From Pancytospora philotis (lineage: Eukaryota > Microsporidia), in NCBI GenBank assembly GCA_023647555.1, contig JALRLY010000250.1:1-51650 (forward strand): a stretch of DNA of 51,650 nucleotides, written 5' to 3'. Below the pieces are notes generated by a model, which saw only the letters and a list, made by a program, of their open reading frames with translations, was not told the DNA's origin and searched no databases. Shown here one piece after another: positions 1 through 8,780 of this stretch; the stretch's first letter is position 1; every line of letters starts with the position of its first letter. Made by a program: the position numbers and the translations under genes.

Positions 1-2
1 TC

Positions 3-1742
3 ATAGTGGGCTTCACTAAAGAGCAGGAGCATCATATCGATTGTGACGAGATTGCCGAGTTGCTTTCTGAGATGTTGAACCGCATCTCTATCATGCACGT
101 TGATGTCCAGCTCAGATTGCCCTGCGTAGGCAGGGGGCGGCTCTATGGGGTGCTCGAACTATCATTCAGAGCGGAGAGCAGCTCAAAGGAGCCGCCGCAG
201 GTTGTAGAGCTCAAATTTAAGTCCAAGCATGTTGCATTCGTCTACAATCTCGACAGCGTTGTGCTTAGCGCTGGGGAACGGACGTTTTTTGAGACGTATG
301 GTGGAGCGGGCGCTGGCAGCGGGCTCTTCCTCAGCCTCGTCGGTGAAAGCGTCAGGCGGTTTATGAGCACCGCCGACGAGCTGCCGCTCCCGAATGCGCA
401 TGTTAGCAAGCTGGAGGATGCCTGCGGCCCGATAGAAATGTACGACAGACTCATCCACTGGATGGCCTGCGCTGATATGCAATCGCAGAGAAGCCTTGCG
501 TTCGCGAACGACCAGCTCCTACCGGCAATCGCGGCGTTCGTGCAGCGTGACCTGTCAACGTTCAAACAAATGAGCATGCTCAAGAAAGAAATCGACGAGC
601 CTACGACAGACGCCGGAACAAGGCCCTACTATGAGGCTATGCTCAATGAAAGCAAGGAGAGAGTCGCTGGCAGCCCCCTGGTCATTCTTGCGCGCAACAT
701 CCTTGGTAGAGCGTCGCTTATTGACAATTGCACGAGAAACCAGTTCTTCCAAATTATGCGCTTCTGCTTCTTCGAGCGCGAGTTCCTTGTCCCCCAGATT
801 GTTCTGCCTAAGAATAGTTTCATAGAACCAAGAGTCGGTGAACTGTGTAATTATATGCACCCCGTGAGGTATTTGTATGAATACGGCTTGCCAAACGCAT
901 TTGCAGTCTACTGCCATATTAGCGCGCTAGCTATTCATGTACCCATCAATCCATCCTATTGCTATCCTGACACTCTTAACTACTTCGAGCAAACTTTAGA
1001 CAGCACAGAGGCTCGTCTCGTGCTTGCAACACTCGTCAAATACTCTGCTGCGGATACATTGAAGCTACTAAGGGATAACTACGTAGTCAGGCAGTGCAAA
1101 GCTAAAAGCGAGCAGTACTACTTGTCAGCCGCACTCTGGGTCTGCCTCTCTGCTTCCGCAGCACGTTACGAAGAGATCTACCAAATCTGTGATATGTGGG
1201 AGTACGAGGCGTACTACGCGAGGAACGCGTATCGGCTAGAAGTATTACGCTTAAAATGCGAACTCCCCTCTCTATGCAGTTACATCTTGCCCAGAGCCTT
1301 CCCCAACGGGTTCAAACCAGAGCATCTTAAAGCGCTGCTGCAAATCTATGCATTATTGGCAAATACCGAAGCTGAGTATGACGGCATCTACGAAGCATTT
1401 GTTACTTACCAAAGTATGCTCGATACACCCTTTGCAGTAGGATACTGTAGTGCGGCGATAGAAGCATATTTTAACGTTTACGATATGATGTCGTGTTCTT
1501 CGACCCACGGCCGTACTGAGTTCAATGCCATACCTGTCGATCTGCTTCGCATGTTCATTGGTAAACTTAAGGGTTTGTATCTCCAAAGTGCTGATTCAGA
1601 TACTGAGCACGAAAACGCTTTTAGTGCTATTGATGAGAAGCTTAAGGATTTTGATGAGCGTTATCAAAAAATAATGGACAGGATATTACGTGAAGAAATG
1701 CTAGATGAACGCCTTAAGGAAACTTATAGTAAATCAAAGTAA
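3..1742 (+). CDS. Unknown helical protein, 5' end outside window
   Basis: The reading frame is open from the left edge to TAA at 1742, so the true start is probably upstream. The first in-frame ATG inside the window is at 72. About 578 residues are visible. The protein looks soluble and mostly helical, with scattered Cys/Tyr-rich stretches and a charged C-terminal tail (ends EMLDERLKETYSKSK). I see no signal peptide, membrane segment or catalytic motif, and I do not recognise the family. Codon use is mixed, unlike the GC-rich housekeeping genes nearby, so it may be lineage-specific. It runs toward the retroelement relict and aldolase on the opposite strand. Confidence 0.75.
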   Translation: MVGFTKEQEHHIDCDEIAELLSEMLNRISIMHVDVQLRLPCVGRGRLYGVLELSFRAESSSKEPPQVVELKFKSKHVAFVYNLDSVVLSAGERTFFETYGGAGAGSGLFLSLVGESVRRFMSTADELPLPNAHVSKLEDACGPIEMYDRLIHWMACADMQSQRSLAFANDQLLPAIAAFVQRDLSTFKQMSMLKKEIDEPTTDAGTRPYYEAMLNESKERVAGSPLVILARNILGRASLIDNCTRNQFFQIMRFCFFEREFLVPQIVLPKNSFIEPRVGELCNYMHPVRYLYEYGLPNAFAVYCHISALAIHVPINPSYCYPDTLNYFEQTLDSTEARLVLATLVKYSAADTLKLLRDNYVVRQCKAKSEQYYLSAALWVCLSASAARYEEIYQICDMWEYEAYYARNAYRLEVLRLKCELPSLCSYILPRAFPNGFKPEHLKALLQIYALLANTEAEYDGIYEAFVTYQSMLDTPFAVGYCSAAIEAYFNVYDMMSCSSTHGRTEFNAIPVDLLRMFIGKLKGLYLQSADSDTEHENAFSAIDEKLKDFDERYQKIMDRILREEMLDERLKETYSKSK

Positions 1743-1825
1743 ATTTATTGAGGGATATTCGCATTTTTGTTATTCCGTTTGACCAGTGCAGGCCTGAGCT
1801 ATGCTCGTCGGCTCCGCCCTCGCTC

Positions 1826-2080
1826 TCAGCGCTGAATCTGCCTCTGACCGTCGTCTGGCGCAGCTCCGCGGCGATATTCGAGAGAGATGCTCTCTAGTGT
1901 CTTCTTGAGCACTATCGTCTGGGTGTACGCTTCGACGGACTCAGGAATCCCGATGTCTCGTACGTAGCGTTTGTGGTGTTTCATAACCACCCGTCCCATG
2001 CCATGACGTACGTTATGATGCGCGTCCTGCATTTGTATTCCTGGCCTAGCTTGTTAGCTAGGACGTTGTGCTTGTGGAAA
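1826..2080 (-). pseudogene. Relict 3' end of an R4/Dong-like non-LTR retrotransposon
   Basis: A minus-strand open stretch (ATG-led part 1826-2032) matches the C-terminal part of the larger non-LTR element at 46.9-50.4 kb. Shared landmarks are HK(Y/H), the LxxxLG...YKC core, (V/I)xYV(L/M)xWDG, the K(C/H)H(E/K)(K/R)Y segment, and a tail with VEAY(T/I)Q..L(K/R)(K/R)TLES followed by RRG. The similarity continues upstream past the first ATG to about 2080 and then stops. Only the segment just after the PD-(D/E)xK endonuclease core is present. This is a 5'-truncated remnant, as expected from incomplete target-primed reverse transcription, and not a functional gene. Confidence 0.8.
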
Positions 2081-2170
2081 CAAGGTAGAGAAGTGCAGCA
2101 AATAAAACTTAGTTCAATATTTATGGAATATAATAGTTAGCAATCCAGCGGCCAAGCTCATAGTTTTAGG

Positions 2171-3166
2171 CTAGTCTTTTGAGCAGCAGCTCGCGAGATT
2201 GCCCATAAGCTCGTCCTGCGCACGATCATCATTCGCGTTATCACCGGCCCAAGTTTCAAGCACGCTGTTCGTAAGCGCCCGAGCAAAGCTGAAGCTCAGG
2301 TGTCCAGGCGTGCGCTGCGCCTTTTTAACAGCTTTGAGGTAGGAAAATGCCTCTTCCTTCGGATGCCCGCCGCTCAGGAATACGATGGCGCCGATGTCGC
2401 TCGGCAGGCTGCGCTCTATTAACTCGACAGTCCTCCTGCCAATTTGTCCTGCCGTTTCTTGCTCGTTGCTCTGCGCGCCCGAGGCCAGAAAGCTTATCTT
2501 CATCACGACCCCTGGCAGGTATGCGTTGCAGCCACGCAGCTGCTCCACAATGGCACTATAAAGCTTTTGAGCGGTGTCCTCCATTTCCTGCAGGCTATGC
2601 GGCCCGTCGTGCAGTATCTCTGGCTCTACGATGGGGACCACCCCGTATCGCTGTGCAATGCGCACGTACTGGCCGAAGCTCTCGATGTTCGTATTCCACG
2701 ATCTGCTGCCGACGGCGGCTGCTCCCGTGTCAAAGACCGCGCGCCATTTGGCGAATACGATCTGCGCTGCTGCCGCTCGCTCCATGCGCGGCGCGAGGTC
2801 TTCCAGGCCGACCGCAACGTCCGCATCCGGACCGACCAGGCCCTTGTCGAACTTCATCCCCACGGCCACGCCCTTAGCGGCCACGCGCTCCGTAAGCAGC
2901 ACGCCCTCCTTGTCTGCCTGGCCCACCGTCTCCTCGTTGAATATCACCCCGCCGACGTACCGCTCGATCTGCTTTGTCCCGACCAGCAGCTCTCTGAAGC
3001 GCCGCCTGTTCTCTGCTGAGTTCTCAATTTCGTATTGCTCGAACTTCTTTCCTATCGTCTCTGGCTTCTCGTCCATGGCCAGCAGCCCTTTGCCGCCGGA
3101 GAACATCAGCTCTACGGTCGCATCCAGCCTGTGCTTTGCATCCTCCGAGAGGCTCTCCTTGCTCAT
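2171..3166 (-). CDS. Fructose-bisphosphate aldolase, class I
   Basis: Cleaves fructose-1,6-bisphosphate into dihydroxyacetone phosphate and glyceraldehyde-3-phosphate in glycolysis. At 331 aa it is slightly shorter than the usual 360 aa. Visible class I landmarks are GLLAMDE near residue 28 with the conserved Asp at 32, the KWR segment with Lys about 140, VEPEI with Glu 181/183, the Schiff-base Lys about 223 (GVVMK) and FLSGGHP near 273. I chose the ATG at 3166 (MSKESL) because the family starts there. The frame stays open 32 codons further upstream, but only into low-complexity sequence. A GGGCC motif lies just before this ATG. It is divergent to the TRF4-like gene, and no AATAAA overlaps its stop. 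Confidence 0.95.
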   Translation of the reverse strand: MSKESLSEDAKHRLDATVELMFSGGKGLLAMDEKPETIGKKFEQYEIENSAENRRRFRELLVGTKQIERYVGGVIFNEETVGQADKEGVLLTERVAAKGVAVGMKFDKGLVGPDADVAVGLEDLAPRMERAAAAQIVFAKWRAVFDTGAAAVGSRSWNTNIESFGQYVRIAQRYGVVPIVEPEILHDGPHSLQEMEDTAQKLYSAIVEQLRGCNAYLPGVVMKISFLASGAQSNEQETAGQIGRRTVELIERSLPSDIGAIVFLSGGHPKEEAFSYLKAVKKAQRTPGHLSFSFARALTNSVLETWAGDNANDDRAQDELMGNLASCCSKD

Positions 3167-3301
3167 CTGCGGCCCAAGCAGCGCATATTTATGCTGTTTC
3201 ACTAATTGTATCAGTGTCTTGTTATAGCTAGTGTATGTTATAAATAGTGCCATTATAAGCACGCATATTTATATGCACAGCATCTGATAGCATCCCTCCC
3301 C

Positions 3302-3361
3302 CAATACATTACAATACATTACAATACAACTCAGTACATTACAACTCAGTACATTACAATA
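3302..3361. repeat. Short tandem repeats in divergent promoter region
   Basis: Between the aldolase and TRF4-like genes, short units built on TACATTACAA recur: AATACATTAC about three times, then ACTCAGTACATTACAA twice. This is a small minisatellite in a shared divergent intergenic region. Any promoter role is only inferred from position. Confidence 0.7.
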
Positions 3362-3408
3362 AAATACAGCACAGTAAGCCTACAAAAATTTCCACATTTT
3401 TGCATCCA

Positions 3409-4515
3409 ATGGGATCCAAGCGGAAGGAGGCGGGCACGAAGCGCTACCGGTCCGCGCCCGTGAGCCATCTGCTCGAGCCGACCGAGGTGGCGGGCGACGT
3501 GCCGCTCCACAGGCTCAACGAGGAGATCCTGCGCCTGTACGACAAGATCAGGCTGTGCGACGCGGAGGTGGCCGTGAGGGACCACGTCGTGCAGCGCTAC
3601 AGAAGGCTCATAGAAAATGGCTTGGAGGGGAGCACGAAAACGAGCGTGAAGGATAACACGAAAACGAGCATGGAGTGCAAAGTCGAGCCGTTCGGCAGCT
3701 CGCGCACGCGCATCCTCGTGCACAGCTCCGACATCGATCTTACGGTCCTGGTCCCTACCGCCGCGCGCGGCGGCAGCGCCGTGTACGACGATGACCGCAT
3801 CTTCAGCAACGCGAAGCTCTCGGCGATCCGCACGCTGATCATGAAGGAGGGCTGCTCGCGCAACGGCGTGCTGCACATCCGCAAGGCGCGCACGCCCATC
3901 CTCAAGCTGGTCGACAAGGAGTTCGGCCTCAACGTGGACATCAGCATAAACAAGGTGGACGGCATCGACACCGCCGAGTACATCAAGAAGAAGCTCGTGG
4001 AGCGCCCGTCGCTGCGCGTCTTCGCGGTGCTGCTCAAGTACTTTCTGAAGAGCCGCGGGCTCAGCGACGCGGCGAGCGGCGGCCTCTGCTCCTACGCGCA
4101 GTTCCTTATGATCATGAACTTTATGGGCATGCATCCGCTGGTGCAGAACGGGAACATCGACGTGGAGCGCAACATCGCGGTGCTCTTCATGGACTTCTTC
4201 CTCTACTTCGGCGTGGACTTTCCCTACGAGCGCTCGGCCATCGCGGTGGAGGGCGCGCCGTACCGCCTCAACCGCGACAGCGGCTTCTACATCGACGATC
4301 CGGTCAGCGCCGGCAACAACGTGGCCTCTGGCTGCCTCTGCCTGAAGTCCATCAGGGACATCTTCCAGTACAGCTACAAGGTGATGGCTGCGGCGCTCTC
4401 CAGCTGCCAGGATGCCAAGAAGGGCTTTGTGCATCTCTGGTTCCGGCTCGACCAGGCCGAGCTGCCGCAGCGGGACAAGATGCTGCGGGTGTATCAGAAG
4501 AAGGCTGGTTCGTGA
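3409..4515 (+). CDS. Non-canonical poly(A) polymerase / TRF4-type nucleotidyltransferase
   Basis: Predicted to add nucleotides to RNA 3' ends, as Trf4/Cid1-type enzymes do in nuclear RNA surveillance. The nucleotidyltransferase core shows FGSS (about 95-98), SDIDL carrying the first two catalytic Asp residues (about 108 and 110), and a third Asp in LNVDIS (about 177). A PAP-associated domain follows: CSYAQFLMIMNFMGMHP, LFMDFFLYFG, then DP....NNVA...L.SI...F. The length is 368 aa. I chose the ATG at 3409, preceded by AAAAATTT and TCCA. A KTS(V/M) segment is duplicated near residues 79-91. Codons are strongly G/C-ending, as in the neighbouring RPL10. A tail-specific function (poly(A) or poly(U)) cannot be decided here. 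Confidence 0.88.
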   Translation: MGSKRKEAGTKRYRSAPVSHLLEPTEVAGDVPLHRLNEEILRLYDKIRLCDAEVAVRDHVVQRYRRLIENGLEGSTKTSVKDNTKTSMECKVEPFGSSRTRILVHSSDIDLTVLVPTAARGGSAVYDDDRIFSNAKLSAIRTLIMKEGCSRNGVLHIRKARTPILKLVDKEFGLNVDISINKVDGIDTAEYIKKKLVERPSLRVFAVLLKYFLKSRGLSDAASGGLCSYAQFLMIMNFMGMHPLVQNGNIDVERNIAVLFMDFFLYFGVDFPYERSAIAVEGAPYRLNRDSGFYIDDPVSAGNNVASGCLCLKSIRDIFQYSYKVMAAALSSCQDAKKGFVHLWFRLDQAELPQRDKMLRVYQKKAGS

Positions 4516-4818
4516 TAAACTGTAGTTTATAAAGACTAAATTGATTGGAGATTATTGCATTTATTAGATGGCTTTATAATCTTTTTATAATCTTTATGAA
4601 AAAGAATGCAACTATGAGTAGACAGCATAAGAAACTTTAACACCAAACTTAATAGAGCTGCATAACCAATGCATCTAATTATTCTATCTATCATTAAAGC
4701 AATAGACTCCCTTCCACCACTTACGAAACAAATCCGTATCCATCCTATCCTATCCCATCCTCCGCGAATCGCAAATTTTACACCACAATTTTTTTAAAAA
4801 TTTTACAAATCGCCCCCA
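4516..4818. other. Intergenic, AT-rich, RPL10 promoter at right end
   Basis: No gene is visible in this 303-base gap. It is AT-rich with several ATAATCTTT-like stretches, then a C/T-rich run (about 4740-4762) before the RPL10 start signals. Confidence 0.6.
4773..4817 (+). promoter_or_regulatory. Microsporidian start-proximal promoter of RPL10
   Basis: Two AAATTTT-type elements (4773-4779 and about 4796-4803) and CCCCC at 4813-4817 sit immediately before the ATG at 4819. The AAATTT and CCC-like pair is the signal known for microsporidian ribosomal-protein genes. It implies a very short 5' leader. Confidence 0.85.
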
Positions 4819-5472
4819 ATGGGTAGAAGACCAGCCAGATGCTACAGGAACCTCAACAAGAAGGCCTACATCAAGTCCCGCTTCGCAAGAGCATGCCCTG
4901 AGTCCAAGATCCAGATCCACGACCTGGGCAACAGGAAGGCGCCCGTCGAGCACCTACCCGCGCGCGTCAACCTCATCTCCAAGGAGCGCGAGCACATCAG
5001 CTCCGAGGCGCTCGAGTCCGCGCGTATCGCCGCCAACAAGTACATGATGAAGACCATCGGCAAGGACAACTACCACCTGCGCATCTGCCCGCAGCCCATC
5101 AACATCCTGCGTATCAACAAGATGCTGACGTGCGCCGGTGCCGATCGTCTGCAGACCGGTATGAGAGGCTCCTTCGGTAAGCCGTACGGCAAGGCCGCGC
5201 GTGTCTTCATCGACCAGCACGTCATGAACATCCGCACGAAGGAGCAGTACGTCGCCGACGCGCGCGAGGCGCTGCGCCGCGCCAGGAACAAGTTCCCGGG
5301 CCACCAGGAGATCCAGACCTCCCAGAAGTACGGCTTCACCGGCCTGTACAAGGAGGAGTTTGCTGAGCTGAAGGCGGCGAAGCGCCTCATCAGCTCCGGC
5401 TCGACCGTCGCGGTGATCAGGCCGAAGGGCAGCGTCGAGCGCTTCCTCGACCGCGTTTCTCGGGCTCTTTAA
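4819..5472 (+). CDS. RPL10: 60S ribosomal protein L10 (uL16)
   Basis: Large-subunit protein uL16, needed for late 60S maturation and the peptidyl-transferase/P-site region. The 217-aa length is normal for eukaryotic L10. Recognition is direct: it starts MGRRPARCYR, then SRFARACPESKI, then a long conserved middle with HLRICPQPINILRINKMLTCAGADRLQTG (shown by its position near residues 90-118), RGSFGKP..KAARV and a KYGFTGL segment. The ATG at 4819 follows CCCCC by one base. It is very GC-rich with G/C-ending codons. No AATAAA overlaps the stop. It closes the left housekeeping block, and family A starts about 200 bases downstream. Confidence 0.98.
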   Translation: MGRRPARCYRNLNKKAYIKSRFARACPESKIQIHDLGNRKAPVEHLPARVNLISKEREHISSEALESARIAANKYMMKTIGKDNYHLRICPQPINILRINKMLTCAGADRLQTGMRGSFGKPYGKAARVFIDQHVMNIRTKEQYVADAREALRRARNKFPGHQEIQTSQKYGFTGLYKEEFAELKAAKRLISSGSTVAVIRPKGSVERFLDRVSRAL

Positions 5473-5658
5473 GTAAACAAATTCAAAGCTTATTTGAATA
5501 TTTATTGTACAATACATTGGATGGTGGGTGCGTATGGTAATTGCATGTTGATGGTTAGTGCATTAACGTTTATTCATTTTAGCACAGAATCTATGACAAG
5601 GGCATTATAGCATACGACAATGGCATTGCAACATCCCAATCGCCTAGGAAAACGAATG

Positions 5659-5670
5659 AAAATTTTACCC
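5659..5670 (+). promoter_or_regulatory. AAAATTTTACCC start signal of A1
   Basis: AAAATTTTACCC lies five bases before the ATG at 5676. The same string precedes A4 (10419-10430), four bases before its ATG. A3 has AAATTACCCC (8768-8777) and A5 has TTACCCC ending at 12132. Confidence 0.8.
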
Positions 5671-5675
5671 ATTTC

Positions 5676-6998
5676 ATGAAGTTCGTTGGGACTGTGATGG
5701 TTGCAGGCATCGTGCTTCTAGCGCCAGCTCTACTGTGCTCTCAGGTCCCTATGCCAAACAACGCTATTGGCCCATGCGCTGCTGGTTTCGCTATGGCGAG
5801 CATCAAGCCGGCCCTGTCGGGCAACCAAAGGAAAGTAAGTGCAGATTATGTAAGGATGGGCCGCAGTTTGTACGAATGGTGCAGGAACAAAGCTGGTATC
5901 AGAACGTATGCTCTCACGCACAAATACCCATATCTGGCAGATGATCCCGAGGCTCTTAACAACCGCACCATGGTTGCTGTGATCAAAATAGTGCTGCTTT
6001 CCCATAAAAATATACTAGGGACCATCGGCGCGCTGGCGAGGAAGCTGCCGTACGGCAGCCTGGAGGTAATGCGCGACATATTCGCGCTTTTGGTGACGAG
6101 CAACGTTGAGAACAGCTTTGCGTGGCACCACTTCACCGACGCTGAGAAAGAAACCATCATCAACAACTGCGAGGACTCCAAGCTAGAGAATGTGCGCAGG
6201 TACATACGTAACGAAATGAGGCATGCTGTGAGCATTCCAACCAAAATCTTTTGGAGGCGGAGGGGAGCGGAATGCACCTACGCCGATGCTATCGCGCGCA
6301 TGCTGCGGCGGAGGGAGCTGTACGGTGCTGATTTTTATGAGGAGCTGGAATTCGGGTTCGCGACTCTGCTGAAAGACGAGTCCCAGCGCTTTCTAAACTC
6401 AGATTTTCTTGCTCCCCTGTTCATCTTAGCCCTGAAACTCCAGGGCTTTAGGGGCGACCACTGCGTCCGGTGCAAGCAGGCCTTGCTCAGCAGCATAATG
6501 GCCCGCGATGACTTCCCGGCGCTTCAGCTGCTCGAGTGGAGCGTTTTCAACAGCGGCGATAACAGATGGATCGATGGGTTTGTAAAGTCACATGTAGATG
6601 GGAATATGAGCCCGTACTTTATGCGAGACTACGTTGTCTGGTGCAGCCGGTCTATGTCCATCTATAATAGCGCCGATTTACAGCAGCCGGCCCTGGATAT
6701 GCTGCGCAGCTTCTTCTTCAACCCGGGCCGGGACACCCTCAGGGACGGGCGGCTGAGGATAATGTTCAAAAACCGTGCGTTCCTGAACAGCCTGCCGCCG
6801 CGGTTCCTCTACGAAATTGCTGAAATATTATACGAAGCCTCTCGTGACCCTTACTACGGCGGGAAGCTGCGCGTATTTCTGGGCAGCCGTGTGCTCAGCT
6901 ACCGGAATCTCAAATTTGTTATAAGGCATGCGAGGAGAACCGGTAAAATTGGCTTGTTGAAGTATGCGCCCGCCAATGCAGCAACCAGGGGCGGCTAG
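5676..6998 (+). CDS. Family A secreted protein A1
   Basis: 440 aa, function unknown. The N-terminal hydrophobic signal peptide (about 1-23, MKFVGTVMVAGIVLLAPALL) is probably cut near LCSQ, and no other membrane segment is seen. The family A landmarks are all present: SLYEWC near 66, a Y-G-(S/C)-LE(V/I)(M/L)-RD block, DA-ARMLRRREL about 202-213 followed by GADFYEEL, PLF, DHCVRC about 260, NMSPYF, and a C-terminal FFF...RLRI...LNSLPPRF block. It is the first of five tandem + strand copies spaced by 215-365 bases. The same core appears in the family B genes on the other strand. Secretion to the host cell or parasite surface is an inference. Confidence 0.9.
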   Translation: MKFVGTVMVAGIVLLAPALLCSQVPMPNNAIGPCAAGFAMASIKPALSGNQRKVSADYVRMGRSLYEWCRNKAGIRTYALTHKYPYLADDPEALNNRTMVAVIKIVLLSHKNILGTIGALARKLPYGSLEVMRDIFALLVTSNVENSFAWHHFTDAEKETIINNCEDSKLENVRRYIRNEMRHAVSIPTKIFWRRRGAECTYADAIARMLRRRELYGADFYEELEFGFATLLKDESQRFLNSDFLAPLFILALKLQGFRGDHCVRCKQALLSSIMARDDFPALQLLEWSVFNSGDNRWIDGFVKSHVDGNMSPYFMRDYVVWCSRSMSIYNSADLQQPALDMLRSFFFNPGRDTLRDGRLRIMFKNRAFLNSLPPRFLYEIAEILYEASRDPYYGGKLRVFLGSRVLSYRNLKFVIRHARRTGKIGLLKYAPANAATRGG

Positions 6999-7309
6999 CT
7001 AAGTAAAGTAATGTATTCCTATGGGTTAAGTGTGCAGGCTTTGTGCCGGGGTATTGCCGGTATTTGAACTCATGAAAAAATATCGGCTGCTTTAAGGGAA
7101 ACTACGCACGCAGCGGAGTAATGAATGGCTCCTTGCAGAATCATTGACCAGCCCGGTTGCTTTAGATCAGGCTGTATTACTCAACTAATTACATCAAGTT
7201 GAAATGGCCAATATATTTTCAAAATCAACATTGCGGTATTTTCCCGCTCAACAAACCTTACGAAAAAATTAAAACACAGCCCAGCGAAAACATGCACCCT
7301 TAAATATAT
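6999..7309. other. Intergenic gap A1-A2
   Basis: 311 bases, AT-rich. I see no gene or RNA. A CCC (7297-7299) lies 10 bases before the A2 ATG. Confidence 0.55.
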
Positions 7310-8563
7310 ATGATGAGCACTGCTACCTTAGTCTTGTTGGCACCCCTGTTGCTGTGCGCCCAATCTCCGCCCACGCCATCAGCATTAGCCAGCGCTTCGA
7401 CCCTGCTGGAAAGCGGCTTCGCCGATGAGAGCATCAAATGGAGCTTGCCCTACAGAAGAAGCAAGGCCAGATCGGTGTATTTCAAATCAGCCACGCGTAT
7501 GTACGAGTGGTGCCAGAAAGACAATAAAACCCGCCCTACGGCCGCCAGGGTGCGGTCCAAAGTCCAAGCATCCGGGACAGAGCTGCTCAACGCTCTCACC
7601 CAGGAGGCAACAATCAGACTAGTGCTCCTGAGCTACAGGAATGCTCCGGAGGTGATAGGCTCGTGGGCGCAGGAGTTGCAGTACAGCTGCCTCGAGATAT
7701 TGCGCGATTCATTCGAGGATATAGAATTGCCGAAAATCGAGAACTATTTCAGGAGCCACCGCCACACAGCCGCAGCTGGGGTCAAGAGAATCGTCTACGA
7801 AAACTGCAAGGATGATAAGCTGACACAGATACGCAATCGTATACGGCACGAAATGAAGCAGGTGCTGAACACACCAACAGATGAGTACCTGAGGAGCAGG
7901 TCGCCGGCATGCACGCACACTGATGCGATTTTCTTTCTGCTAAGAAAGGAGGAGCTACCGGGCGCCGATTTCTACAAAGAGCTGAGCACCTGCTTCGCGA
8001 CTCTGCTAGAGGACGAATCCCAACACACCACAGAGTCGGGCTTCCTCGCGCCCCTTTTCGCCCTGGCTCTGAAGCTTCAGGGCTTCGGGATCGACCATGC
8101 CGTGCGGTGCAAGAAGGCCCTGCTGAGCCGCATAGTGGCCATCAAAGATCGTTCAGTCACAAAGCTGCTCAGCTGGGACGAGTTGAGCGCCGAGCCGACG
8201 CTGTACGTTTTGGATTTCATAGAGGCCAACAACGACAGGAACATCAGCCCGTACTTCCTCAGCCATTTCATGGACTGGTTCTGGGAGAGACGTATTGCCT
8301 GCGACATGACGCTCAGACGCATCAGGCGCATGGTGCGCAATTACTACTTCGCCAATGCCATAGATCCACTGAGGTTGGAGCGGCTTAAAGTGCTCTCCGC
8401 AGACAGCGCACTGCTGAGCAACATGCCAATGTTTTTACTCTGCGAGATGAGGGACATACTGCGCAATAGCACGGATGCCGGCGTAGAGATGAGCAGCGAG
8501 GGCTATAAACTGTTTATGGATATGCTAGAAAATCATAACCGTCCTGTAGAAAACGCATCGTAG
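7310..8563 (+). CDS. Family A secreted protein A2
   Basis: 417 aa. The signal peptide MMSTATLVLLAPLLLCAQS is followed by the family core: RMYEWC, YSCLEILRDSF, ENC.D..L..IR..I..EM, then DAIFFLLRKEELPGADFYKEL, FLAPLF, DHAVRC, NISPYFLS, and YYF..A.....RL..L..D.ALLSNMP. This C-terminal block is the clearest bridge to family B (YYL.VLD..G.TRL..I..D..LI..LP). Two adjacent ATGs (7310, 7313) could both serve as starts. The promoter motif is weaker than in A1, A3 and A4: only CCC at 7297-7299 and no clean AAATTTT. It lacks the extra C-terminal segment that follows the LPPRFLYEIAE block in A1 and A3. The downstream AATAAA is about 50 bases past the stop. Confidence 0.9.
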   Translation: MMSTATLVLLAPLLLCAQSPPTPSALASASTLLESGFADESIKWSLPYRRSKARSVYFKSATRMYEWCQKDNKTRPTAARVRSKVQASGTELLNALTQEATIRLVLLSYRNAPEVIGSWAQELQYSCLEILRDSFEDIELPKIENYFRSHRHTAAAGVKRIVYENCKDDKLTQIRNRIRHEMKQVLNTPTDEYLRSRSPACTHTDAIFFLLRKEELPGADFYKELSTCFATLLEDESQHTTESGFLAPLFALALKLQGFGIDHAVRCKKALLSRIVAIKDRSVTKLLSWDELSAEPTLYVLDFIEANNDRNISPYFLSHFMDWFWERRIACDMTLRRIRRMVRNYYFANAIDPLRLERLKVLSADSALLSNMPMFLLCEMRDILRNSTDAGVEMSSEGYKLFMDMLENHNRPVENAS

Positions 8564-8780
8564 TTAGCTGTGCAATAGCCGTGTGCAAAGAATCCTGGCC
8601 TAGTCAATAAAATTCAGCTGTTACTTTATCTATTGCGCTATTTGACATTTGAGCGCGCGCTATATACTTGATAGATTATAGATTTAATATCTAATGATTA
8701 TCGCCCTCAGTAATTGACTGTGCTCGATGGTCTGTGCAAAAAGGAGATTACTGTGATAAAATGCAAGAAATTACCCCTTA

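Noticed and set aside
3346..4434. Long minus-strand open frame opposite the TRF4-like gene
   Set aside because: Arg/Ala/His-rich antisense shadow of a GC-rich gene; no start signal and no recognisable domain.
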